Source: Mycoavidus cysteinexigens (lineage in GTDB: Bacteria > Pseudomonadota > Gammaproteobacteria > Burkholderiales > Burkholderiaceae). From it: a stretch of 64,000 nt of DNA. Under the pieces are notes generated by a model. The model was not told the DNA's origin, ran no database searches, and saw nothing but the letters and a program-made list of their open reading frames with translations. The stretch is taken from positions 1,302,001 to 1,366,000 of the forward strand of contig NZ_AP018150.1 in the NCBI RefSeq assembly GCF_003966915.1, given 5' to 3'. Position 1 is the stretch's first letter, and each line of letters starts with the position of its first letter. The position numbers and the translations under genes are program-made. This document shows, one piece after another, positions 46,098 through 54,195 of the stretch.

Positions 46098-47309
46098 ATG
46101 GAAAAATTAGGGTCTTCACCCCACTTCCCCTCAGCAATTGGTGAGGTAGCACCTCAGAGTAGTAACCCTAACCTACCCTCTCAGAAGCAGCAGTCCACAG
46201 GGCCTCTTAGCGGATTACATTCAAATTCATCCTCTCCGAAGCAGTCGGTAAAATCAGGAATCAACTTACCGATATTAAACCACCCTCCTCAATTTCCTTC
46301 TCTTCCAGCGGCAGAGCATGCTTCATTATCCCATGAAGAAACTATGTCTCGATCTCTCAATAAAGCCCTTAAGCGTATGTTTGATAATGGGAAAAAATGG
46401 AAAAAAGATGATAAGGATTGGGGCAATGAAATCAAAGATTTCACCTCGCTCCAGGAGATTTCAAAAGAAAACTTACTATACGTCGAGGAAAAAACTAAGG
46501 ACCTAACCGAACAAGAGCAGGTCCTCGTAGATGCGGTCCTCGGTCTCGATTTTCATGCGTTACATGCAAGTCCCTCGGATTTGGGAGATGATAATACGCT
46601 TTTATCAAGAAAACAGGTAAAAGTAAAGAGTAAGGAATTTGCTAGGAATAACACAGAACAAGACGACCTTGACGCAGTAAAAACGGATGATTTCGTATTT
46701 TTTACTTTAGAAACTTCAGAACAGGTCATGAAGCCAAAAAGTCGCTTTGGAAATAAGACATATTTAGCTAGCATACAAAATAACCAAGAGCTCCGCAATG
46801 GCTTTATCGTACTACATGACCCTGCTGCTGCTCCGTCATCAGTTGCTCACTATACATCTGCAATTGGACGTCGGATTCCAGATATGACTGGGGCAGAGGA
46901 ACAAGATCAATTGGGAGGCACTTATGAACAATTAGCTCACGCTATCCTGGATTACGGGGACAGCGATAATAAAAGGCGCCATGAGAAGGGGAATGAGCCT
47001 TACAATTGCATGGTTGAATCTCGTGACTGGAAATCTGCACAAAAGTATATCGCACTTAATCTAATCAAAGCTATCCGTTCTGTAACTAATGAAGACGATA
47101 AAAATAAATTACTTAGTATGACGAATGCAAGAGAGGTAAATGATTTAATAAGTTCATTCTTCGGAATTCAATTGCTTGTTGCTCAGAAAGTTTCGGCACC
47201 ATGGATTAAAGGCGAAATAGAGCAGTCTGCGGATCCTCAAGAGCTAGCGTTGTCTGAGGGCACCCTGTCCGACAATACAGAGGACGAAGGCGAGCAAGAA
47301 GTTAAATAA
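46098..47309 (+). CDS. Unrecognised protein with effector-like layout
   Basis: 403 residues from the ATG at 46098 (MEKLGSSPHFPS), which has GAGAGG upstream; an upstream in-frame start lacks this. The first 75 residues are rich in Ser, Pro, Gln and Asn and look disordered, as in type III secreted effectors. A globular, charged region follows (SRFGNKTYLASIQNNQ; GFIVLHDPAAAPSSVAHYTS; GGTYEQLAHAILDYG) and an acidic C-terminus (SDNTEDEGEQEVK). No signal peptide or transmembrane segment. I do not recognise the family. Low GC, flanked by an IS481-family element and preceded by a PIP-like box, all consistent with a host-interaction gene. Confidence 0.75.
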   Translation: MEKLGSSPHFPSAIGEVAPQSSNPNLPSQKQQSTGPLSGLHSNSSSPKQSVKSGINLPILNHPPQFPSLPAAEHASLSHEETMSRSLNKALKRMFDNGKKWKKDDKDWGNEIKDFTSLQEISKENLLYVEEKTKDLTEQEQVLVDAVLGLDFHALHASPSDLGDDNTLLSRKQVKVKSKEFARNNTEQDDLDAVKTDDFVFFTLETSEQVMKPKSRFGNKTYLASIQNNQELRNGFIVLHDPAAAPSSVAHYTSAIGRRIPDMTGAEEQDQLGGTYEQLAHAILDYGDSDNKRRHEKGNEPYNCMVESRDWKSAQKYIALNLIKAIRSVTNEDDKNKLLSMTNAREVNDLISSFFGIQLLVAQKVSAPWIKGEIEQSADPQELALSEGTLSDNTEDEGEQEVK

Positions 47310-47318
47310 TAAATGATA

Positions 47319-48337
47319 TGTGTGATTCATAGACATCGTTTCAATTAAAATAGAAGGATGGATAGGGAAATAGCAAAGCGATTACGTTGGGTAAAGTTAT
47401 TTGAAGTAACAGGCCATGCGGGTCTTGTTTGTCTGAAATGTGGGACATCAAGGCCAACGCTTCGAAAATGGGTCAAACGGTATACAGCATTAGGCGAAGA
47501 GGGTTTACAAGAACAAAGTCGACGGCCTAAAACGAGTCCATCGAAGAAAATTTTTGCCGAGCAAGAAGCACTCATATTGAAGTTACGGCGTGAGCGCTCT
47601 TTAGGCCATAGACGCTTAGCTAGTGAATTGAAGCGCAATCATGGCACACCCTATTCATTGGCCACGATTCACAAAGTTCTTCAAAAAAATGAAGTCAAAT
47701 TGCTAGGTAAACGGAGTATTCGAAAATCATTCATTCGTTATAACCGCCCCATTCCTGGTGATCGCATACAAATTGATACCTGCAAAATTGTACCGGGGTT
47801 ATACCAATACACCGCGATTGATGACTGCACGCGCTGGCGGGTATTACGACTGTACGCTAGGCGTACAGCAGAAAATTCATTGGCATTTTTGGAATGCATG
47901 CTCGAAGAATTTCCATTTGCTTTTCAAAGAATTCAAACAGATAGAGGGCGTGAATTTTTTGCTTATAAATTTCAAGAACGCTTGATGAAATACGGAATTA
48001 AATTTCGCCCCATCAAACCGCGCTCCCCCCACCTGAATGGCAAGGTAGAGCGCTCGCAGAAGACAGATCTTGAAGAGTTTTATCCCACGGTCAACTTGAA
48101 GGCAGCAGAAATTCGCGACCAGTTATCTGAGTGGCAGCACTATTACAATTGGGAGCGACCTCATGGCTCACTTGGTGGCAAAACGCCAATCAAACAGGTA
48201 GTCGAGTTGTCTTCAAAAACTCCATTTTGGGATGACGTTGGCGCGCAATATGATCAGGCCAGAGAGCGCATCCAAGAGCAGAATTATTATGCCGATTTAC
48301 AGATCAGAAAATTGAAACGATGTCTATGAATCGCACA
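47319..48337 (+). mobile_element. IS481-family insertion sequence
   Basis: 1019 bp with near-perfect terminal inverted repeats of about 28 bp, both starting TGTG[TC]GATTCATAGACATC. The transposase stop codon lies inside the right repeat. No convincing target duplication is visible in the flanks (ATGATA on the left, GTTTAAC on the right). Confidence 0.93.
47358..48329 (+). CDS. IS481-family DDE transposase
   Basis: 323 residues: an N-terminal HTH (CGTSRPTLRKWVKRYTALG; GLQEQSRRPKTSP) and an rve integrase core with the first Asp in RIQIDTCKIVPG, the second in FQRIQTDRGREFF and the Glu in HLNGKVERSQKTDLEEFY. No frameshift, so probably active. Confidence 0.95.
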   Translation: MDREIAKRLRWVKLFEVTGHAGLVCLKCGTSRPTLRKWVKRYTALGEEGLQEQSRRPKTSPSKKIFAEQEALILKLRRERSLGHRRLASELKRNHGTPYSLATIHKVLQKNEVKLLGKRSIRKSFIRYNRPIPGDRIQIDTCKIVPGLYQYTAIDDCTRWRVLRLYARRTAENSLAFLECMLEEFPFAFQRIQTDRGREFFAYKFQERLMKYGIKFRPIKPRSPHLNGKVERSQKTDLEEFYPTVNLKAAEIRDQLSEWQHYYNWERPHGSLGGKTPIKQVVELSSKTPFWDDVGAQYDQARERIQEQNYYADLQIRKLKRCL

Positions 48338-48346
48338 GTTTAACAG

Positions 48347-51052
48347 TCAAGCAAATCCACAAAAGGCTCCGCGCTGTTTTAAAAGTCTTTGATTGAGCAA
48401 GCTCAGGTCTTGTACATTTTGAACAATAGTTTGAGAAACATTAAGTTCAGCGTGCGTTGAACTCCAGCACAAATTGACTTGAGCCGGCGCACCCATTTGC
48501 ACTTGCCAAATGCGAACGGAATGATCCGCGCAGCCCGTCACTAAATAGTTCCCCTCGGATGAAGGTTGCCAGGCTATGCTTGTGATGCAGTCTCCAAAAT
48601 CCCGAATAACTGCCTTACATTGACCAGACGCCGCGTCCCACACTCGCACGGTATGGTCATCACTCGCGGAAGCGAGCTGCTCACTATTTGGCGAATATGC
48701 CACACAAGTAACCGACTTCGTATGCCCGCTTAAAGTATGAAGGCATTGCTTATTTTGCGTGTCCCACACTCGCACAGTATTATCTGCACTCGCAGAGGCA
48801 AGTTGCTCACCACTCGGCGAATATGCCATGCAAGTAACTGATCCCCTATGTCCACTCAAGGTCTGGATGCATTGCCCATTTTGGGCGTCCCACACTCGCA
48901 CAGTACGATCCCAGCTTGCGGAAGCAAGTTGTTCACCACTCGGTGAGTACGCCACGCTCGCAACCCTCTTCTTATGTCCGCGTAATATGTGAAGACGTTG
49001 CCCATTTCGGGCTTCCCATAGACACACAGTGCCATCCATACCCCCAGAAGCGATTCGTTCTCCGCTCGGTGCGTATACCACGCTTGTAACCCATTCTGTG
49101 TGTCCTCTCAAAGTATGAAGACATTGCCCATTTTGCGCATCCCACACTCGCACGGTCTTGTCTCGACTTCCAGAAGCGATCTGCATACTACCCGGCGAAT
49201 ACGCCACGCTCATAATTAAATTCGTATGTCCACTCAAAGTATGAAGACATTGCCCATTTTGGGCGTCCCACACTCGCACAGTATTATCCCCACTCGCAGA
49301 GGCGATCTGTTCACCGCTTGGTGCATACACTGCGCTCAGGACCCACTCCGTATGTCCTTGTAATGCATAGAGGCTTTGCCCACTTCTGGCATCCCATACT
49401 CGCACAGAATGATCCGAACTAGCAGAAACAATCTGCTTGCTATTTGGCGAATATGCCACGCTCTCAACGCTCTTTGTATGCCCACGTGAGGCGTGGAGAC
49501 TTTGCCAATTGTGTGCGCTCCACAGACGCACAGTACGATCTTCGCTAGTAGAAGCGATCTGCTCGCCATTTGGCGAATATGCCACGTTCCTAACCGTTTT
49601 CGTATGCCCGCTCAGAACATAGAGAGATTGTCCATTTCGCGTGTCCCATAGTCGCAGGGTCATATCCCCTCCCACAGAGGCGATCTGCTGACCATTTGGC
49701 GAATATGCTACGCTCTCAACCGATCCCGTATGTCCATTCAAAATATAGAGGCTTCGCCCATTTTGCGTGTCCCACAATCGCACGGTACGATCCGCTCCTA
49801 CAGAGGCGATCTGCCGACCATTTGGCGAATACGCCGCGCTCGCAACGGATCCTGTATGCCCACTCAAATTACGATGGCATTGCCCGTCTTGCCCATCCCA
49901 CAGTCTCACGGTACCATCCATACTCGCAGAAGCGATTTGCTGACCATTTGGCGAATAGACCACGCCCAGAACCCAATCTGTATGTCCGCGTAAGATGAGG
50001 CTGTTTTGGCTAGTTTGCATGTCCGACAAACATATAGTATGGTCTGGACCCATGCAGACGATCTTCATACTGTTGTGTGAATATACGGGGTACCCTACAT
50101 ATCCGCGTAGGGTGCTGAGGTTTTCCCCAGTTTGCGCATCCCACAGCTGAATAATCTGGTCATCACTCGAGACAATCTGCTCACTATTTGGCGAATACAC
50201 CACACTGGTAACCCTATGCGCATGTCCATCTAAGGCGTGGATTTTTTCCCAGTTCGCTGTCGAATATACGCTGATCTTACCGTTCCAAAGGCCGACTGCG
50301 TAATTTCCCCCATCCGGTGAATACGCGCATGAATGCGCCGCGCTCTCTTCTTGCAGATATGGCCACTCACCAAACTGCACCTCGGTCATTTTTGCCCCGC
50401 TTAAATTCGCCTCGCGCAGCCAGCTTGCCTGAAGCGTGGTCTTTCTTAAGTCTGCCCCTTGCAACTGCGCTGAATCAAATACCCCAAAACTCAGATCCGC
50501 TCCAGGTACCCGAATTCCTCTTAAATCTGCCCTATTAAACTGAACCCCACTTTTCACCAGTATTGTCAGCGCATTTGCTGCTATTTCCTGCACTTCTTCT
50601 GTTTTTGAGCGCTCGACCCATTTCAACAGCTTTTCTTTTAACTCCGGCTCTCGTTGGATTTTTTCTCTTAAATATCCAAATATCGTCTGTTCGCCAACAA
50701 GTCTTAATAACCAAAATAACGTTGGTTTTTCTACCACTCTATCAAGTTTTCCCGAGTCCCATAGTTCTTGCAATTGATTCAATGCAAAGGCTCGCAAACC
50801 CTCATCTGAACTCGCAACGCTCTGATGATATTTTGGCTCAACCCTTTGCTGCAATAACTTTAATTTCACAGCGGGGAAATTCACTGGATCCCCCTTATGT
50901 GTAACCATAGTTAATGCTTCAGAGAAATTTTGCAGATCCAGTATTTGCAGATGGTCTTCTATTTTTGTTAGAAGTTCAGTGGGCAGCGAAAGTAACGATA
51001 TTTTTGGAGATTCTCGTACTGCAATACTGTAATGTGAAATAGAGCTTAACAT
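48347..51052 (-). CDS. F-box-like - pentapeptide - 15x WD40 protein
   Basis: 901 residues. Residues 18-50 read ISLLSLPTELLTKIEDHL then QILDLQNFSEALTMV, a good match to the eukaryotic F-box core (LP-x-E-L-x3-I-x3-L-x3-D-L-x2-F). Then the linker RSKTEEVQEIAANAL, a pentapeptide linker (about 174-219), fifteen WD40 units (about 236-852; nt 48495-50345) and the tail LSLLNQRLLKQRGAF. Units 2 and 3 are eroded (LSDMQ for LWDxQ). AAGGA precedes the ATG. The same layout as 10769-13504, but with diverged repeats (YSPNGQQIAS type), so the pair is older than the duplications inside each array. Placed next to IS481. Confidence 0.9.
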   Translation of the reverse strand: MLSSISHYSIAVRESPKISLLSLPTELLTKIEDHLQILDLQNFSEALTMVTHKGDPVNFPAVKLKLLQQRVEPKYHQSVASSDEGLRAFALNQLQELWDSGKLDRVVEKPTLFWLLRLVGEQTIFGYLREKIQREPELKEKLLKWVERSKTEEVQEIAANALTILVKSGVQFNRADLRGIRVPGADLSFGVFDSAQLQGADLRKTTLQASWLREANLSGAKMTEVQFGEWPYLQEESAAHSCAYSPDGGNYAVGLWNGKISVYSTANWEKIHALDGHAHRVTSVVYSPNSEQIVSSDDQIIQLWDAQTGENLSTLRGYVGYPVYSHNSMKIVCMGPDHTICLSDMQTSQNSLILRGHTDWVLGVVYSPNGQQIASASMDGTVRLWDGQDGQCHRNLSGHTGSVASAAYSPNGRQIASVGADRTVRLWDTQNGRSLYILNGHTGSVESVAYSPNGQQIASVGGDMTLRLWDTRNGQSLYVLSGHTKTVRNVAYSPNGEQIASTSEDRTVRLWSAHNWQSLHASRGHTKSVESVAYSPNSKQIVSASSDHSVRVWDARSGQSLYALQGHTEWVLSAVYAPSGEQIASASGDNTVRVWDAQNGQCLHTLSGHTNLIMSVAYSPGSMQIASGSRDKTVRVWDAQNGQCLHTLRGHTEWVTSVVYAPSGERIASGGMDGTVCLWEARNGQRLHILRGHKKRVASVAYSPSGEQLASASWDRTVRVWDAQNGQCIQTLSGHRGSVTCMAYSPSGEQLASASADNTVRVWDTQNKQCLHTLSGHTKSVTCVAYSPNSEQLASASDDHTVRVWDAASGQCKAVIRDFGDCITSIAWQPSSEGNYLVTGCADHSVRIWQVQMGAPAQVNLCWSSTHAELNVSQTIVQNVQDLSLLNQRLLKQRGAFCGFA

Positions 51053-51644
51053 GCAATCCTTCTTTAATTATTTGAGGCTGTGTTATCAAGGTTTAATCTG
51101 ATGGTCACGTCAAAATTAACTCATCTGACTGCTATGGAAGTTAAGTGGCGTATAAAACTTCCAGATGACATAGACTGGAAACAGTGTAGAAAATTCCATA
51201 AGCGCTCAATAAATCCACCTATGCAAAGGCACGAGCTTTGTAGAAGCTTATAGCTTTGTAAGCGATAGATTAGGAAGCATCTGCATAACCCTATCCATTA
51301 TTTAGCAGTCCCTCTGATTTCAGTGCAATAAACGACAGTAGCATCCCTAGTGTTCATGCATGTTTCCATGAGCTATCATAATTCAGCTCTCGCCGAAAAG
51401 GAACTCGATCCGAAGATGAGGTAAAGCATTCCGCCATGCCTGGCATAATTGGACACAGAGCTTTCCAGTCTATGCGCTAGGAGGAATAAAAATGGCAGAT
51501 TTAGATAATACTCAGGCGCATGACGCCCGTGAGTTTGCGGCAATTAGTGCACTTTGGAACTAAAATTTCCGAATGGGGAAATGCTCCAATCAAGAAGTGA
51601 TTCATTTGTTTGCGCGGGCAAATATGTAGATAGATAACCTAGCA
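51053..51644. other. Intergenic stretch; one 23-codon frame with strong ribosome binding site
   Basis: Upstream region of the WD40 gene. The only coding-like item is 51492-51563 (+), MADLDNTQAHDAREFAA followed by ISALWN-stop, preceded by TAGGAGGAATAAAA. It is too short to assign and may be the start of a deleted gene. Nothing else is supported. Confidence 0.4.
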
Positions 51645-51829
51645 CCAATTACAGGTTCAGTCTGTCCAAACTAAAAATTGAAAGAAAACTTCTCACAACC
51701 GAGCACAATACCGCTGAACTGAAAGCGGCATTAGCGCTACTGGTAGCCGAATCGGTGCCGGTACAAAAGAAAACGATGATCCGCCTGATTGAAAACATGC
51801 TGTTCGGAAAGCGCAGTAGCAAGCCATGA
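51645..51829 (+). pseudogene. Transposon-associated ORF relic upstream of resolvase
   Basis: Frame without start: KIERKLLTTEHNTAELKAAL, then ALLVAESVPVQKKTMIRLIE and NMLFGKRSSKP. Its stop overlaps the resolvase ATG (ATGA), as in a transposon operon. A coiled-coil-like small protein of unknown function that has lost its 5' end. Confidence 0.5.
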
Positions 51830-51880
51830 ACGGACAACGTATTGGGCACATTCGGGTCAGCACCCTCAAACAGAAGTGGT
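51826..51880 (+). pseudogene. Tn3-type serine resolvase, N-terminal fragment
   Basis: MNGQRIGHIRVSTLKQ matches the start of Tn3-family resolvases and invertases (IGYIRVSTxDQN), with the nucleophilic Ser in RVST. Similarity ends after about 17 codons at the 3' end of trmJ. The rest of the transposon is gone. Confidence 0.75.
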
Positions 51881-51891
51881 TTACCCCCCTT

Positions 51892-52722
51892 TTACACCAG
51901 ATCTCGTGATTTTGCTTGCCAGATGATGCGTTTTGCGATGCCTCGCAAAATATTCACTTCTTCACGTTCAAGCGCGGTACGCGCGAACAGCCGCCGCAGT
52001 CTAGACATGAGTTTTTTCGGTTGGGCCGGCTGCAAAAAATCCAAGGCAATTAAGGCACTTTGCAGATGTGTAAACATCTGCTCGACTTCGTCGTTTGTAG
52101 CCAGTGCACTGACGGATAAACCGTGCGCCAAGGTAGGTGTATGCGTTTGAGCATCGCCATCGCTTAGCAGCGTGGTTCTTAATTCATAAGCCAGCACCTG
52201 CACGGCCTGCGCGAGATTGAGCGAACTGTAAACTGGATTGGCTGGAATATGCACCAGCGCGTTGCAACGTTCAACATCCGCATTGGATAAACCAGCACGT
52301 TCATTACCAAATATATAGGCCACTTCTCCTTGTGCTGCGACTAAGCGCGCTTGCTGCGCCGCACTGCGCGGAGTCAAGATAGGTGGGCTATAGCCACGCG
52401 GGCGAGCTGACAGCGCAACCGACCATTGCACGCCGCTTAGCGCGGCCTCAAGTGAATCGGTAATTTCGGCTGCAGCCAGCACATCCTGCGCGCCGCTGGC
52501 GAGGGCCAGCGCGTCAGGATGTTTCAGTATATTTGGTTGTTGTGGCTTAACCAGGACGAGACGGAACAAGCCCATGGTTTTCAGCGCTCGCGCCGCAGCG
52601 CCAACGTTACCGGGATGGCTCGGTTCAACCAAGACAAAGCGGGTCGAAGTTAAAGCATGATCTAAGCCAAAGCTGGGCTCTACGGGAACGGTGAGTTGAG
52701 GGTTTTGCTGTTGCATATTCAC
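51892..52722 (-). CDS. trmJ: tRNA (cytidine/uridine-2'-O-)-methyltransferase TrmJ
   Basis: 276 residues, SPOUT-fold, SAM-dependent, methylating the ribose at tRNA position 32. Motifs: RFVLVEPSHPGNVGAAARAL near the N-terminus, VAYIFGNERAGLSNADV and HIPANPVYSSLNLAQAVQVL forming the trefoil-knot SAM site, then a helical C-terminal extension. Divergent from suhB with a 105-bp shared promoter region, the usual Burkholderia arrangement. Confidence 0.95.
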   Translation of the reverse strand: MNMQQQNPQLTVPVEPSFGLDHALTSTRFVLVEPSHPGNVGAAARALKTMGLFRLVLVKPQQPNILKHPDALALASGAQDVLAAAEITDSLEAALSGVQWSVALSARPRGYSPPILTPRSAAQQARLVAAQGEVAYIFGNERAGLSNADVERCNALVHIPANPVYSSLNLAQAVQVLAYELRTTLLSDGDAQTHTPTLAHGLSVSALATNDEVEQMFTHLQSALIALDFLQPAQPKKLMSRLRRLFARTALEREEVNILRGIAKRIIWQAKSRDLV

Positions 52723-52827
52723 GTATAGAAAAATTCAAGATGCATATCGGCACCTCGCAAGTCAGTAAGTCCGTTAAAATAACGGGTTTTATAAGTTAGT
52801 ATAAAGCTAGCACAAAGGATTTCGCTC

Positions 52828-53628
52828 ATGCACCCCATGCTCAATACTGCGATCAAGGCCGCGCGCCGGGCCGGGCAGATTATTAATCGTGCTTCAGTTG
52901 ATCTTGATCGAATTCAGATCAACAAAAAACAACATAACGATTTTGTGACTGAAGTCGATAAGGCCGCTGAAGCCGCGATTATCGAAATTCTGCTCACAAC
53001 TTATCCGGGGCATGCCATTTTGGCTGAAGAGTCAGGCCGTTCTGAACGCTCCTCGGAGTATCGATGGATTATCGATCCACTGGATGGCACGACCAACTTC
53101 ATTCATGGGTTTCCCTATTATTGCGTATCTATTGCACTGGCGCATAAAGAGGTGATTACGCAGGCGGTAATTTACGATCCGATTCGCAATGACCTTTACA
53201 CTGCCTCACGCGGAAGCGGCGCATTTTTAAATAACCGCCGTCTACGCGTCACCTCCGGCGATCGGTTAGCTGATGCGCTGCTGGGCACGAGTTTTCCGTC
53301 CCGAGTTCAACCCAATCTGGACAAAGATCTGAAAATTTTGGGGCAAATGACTCAGGCGTGCGCTGGCTTGCGCCGCCCAGGTGCGGTTGCACTTGATCTA
53401 GCTAACGTTGCTGCAGGCCGGCTCGATGGCTTCTTTGAGCAAGGACTTAACCTATGGGATATTGCCGCGGGCAGCCTGATGGTAACTGAGGCCGGTGGAT
53501 TAGTGGGGAATTATACCGGCGACTCAAATTTTATCGAACATAATGAAATTATGGCGGGCAACGCCAAATTGTACGCACAGATGGCGCAAATTCTTAGCCC
53601 ATATTCAAAGGTTAACTTAAAGAAATAG
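52828..53628 (+). CDS. suhB: Inositol-1-monophosphatase
   Basis: 266 residues. Metal-site motifs of the IMPase family: ILAEESGRS (Glu), [17 protein letters not shown] (DPLDGT) and [18 protein letters not shown] (WDxAAG). In proteobacteria SuhB also takes part in rRNA antitermination. AAGGA lies before the ATG. Confidence 0.96.
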   Translation: MHPMLNTAIKAARRAGQIINRASVDLDRIQINKKQHNDFVTEVDKAAEAAIIEILLTTYPGHAILAEESGRSERSSEYRWIIDPLDGTTNFIHGFPYYCVSIALAHKEVITQAVIYDPIRNDLYTASRGSGAFLNNRRLRVTSGDRLADALLGTSFPSRVQPNLDKDLKILGQMTQACAGLRRPGAVALDLANVAAGRLDGFFEQGLNLWDIAAGSLMVTEAGGLVGNYTGDSNFIEHNEIMAGNAKLYAQMAQILSPYSKVNLKK

Positions 53629-53632
53629 TATC

Positions 53633-53706
53633 CCGGGGCTCACGCCAAGAAAATCGAGTCTGCTGTACAGATTAGACTTTTTTATGTGAGTCCCGAGCTT
53701 ATCTAG
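53633..53706 (+). terminator. Terminator region after suhB
   Basis: An outer pairing of CGGGGCTCAC with GTGAGTCCCG (one G-U) encloses an AGTCT/AGACT hairpin followed by six T residues (53678-53683), just after the suhB stop. Confidence 0.55.
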
Positions 53707-53793
53707 AGTTTCTTTCACGTGGGCCGGTGCTAGGTTGTCCCCAAAAATGCTAATGAAAAAGGACAAGCAATATTAAGGTCAGGCGCCCACTAA

Positions 53794-54195
53794 TTAGACT
53801 AACCCTGCACGTAACCACGTCCATACCAGCGGGCCCGCCAACGATAGCCAGATTAATCCACACAAACACAGTGCGATAAAAACAGCTGCACTCGCAAAAT
53901 CTTTCGCTTGTTTGGCAAGTGGATGCGGCTCTAGCGAAATACGGTCAATGGCGGCCTCAACAGCAGAATTAAGCAGTTCAAGACTTAATACCCAAAGTAT
54001 CGAGGCAATCAACATCAGCCTTTCAACCATCGTCACCGGTAAAACAACCGCCAGTGGAATTAGCATGAGGGCTAGCACCATCTCTTGGCGGAAAGCCCTC
54101 TCGTTAATCAGCGCATCGCGCATACCACATAAAGAATAGCGTAGCGCATGCCAGAGACGGGCAAACCCGCGGTGCTTTTGATAAGAATTATTCAT
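53794..54195 (-). CDS. dgkA: Diacylglycerol kinase (DgkA type)
   Basis: 133 residues from the ATG at 54195, which has AGGAG upstream and overlaps the stop of the preceding gene by eight bases. Three membrane helices and the family signatures INERAFRQEM and ELLNSAVEAAIDRIS, which hold the catalytic and metal residues. It phosphorylates diacylglycerol to phosphatidate in the inner membrane. Coupling to a phosphoglycerol-transferase-like gene suggests it recycles the diacylglycerol released there. Confidence 0.95.
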   Translation of the reverse strand: MNNSYQKHRGFARLWHALRYSLCGMRDALINERAFRQEMVLALMLIPLAVVLPVTMVERLMLIASILWVLSLELLNSAVEAAIDRISLEPHPLAKQAKDFASAAVFIALCLCGLIWLSLAGPLVWTWLRAGLV

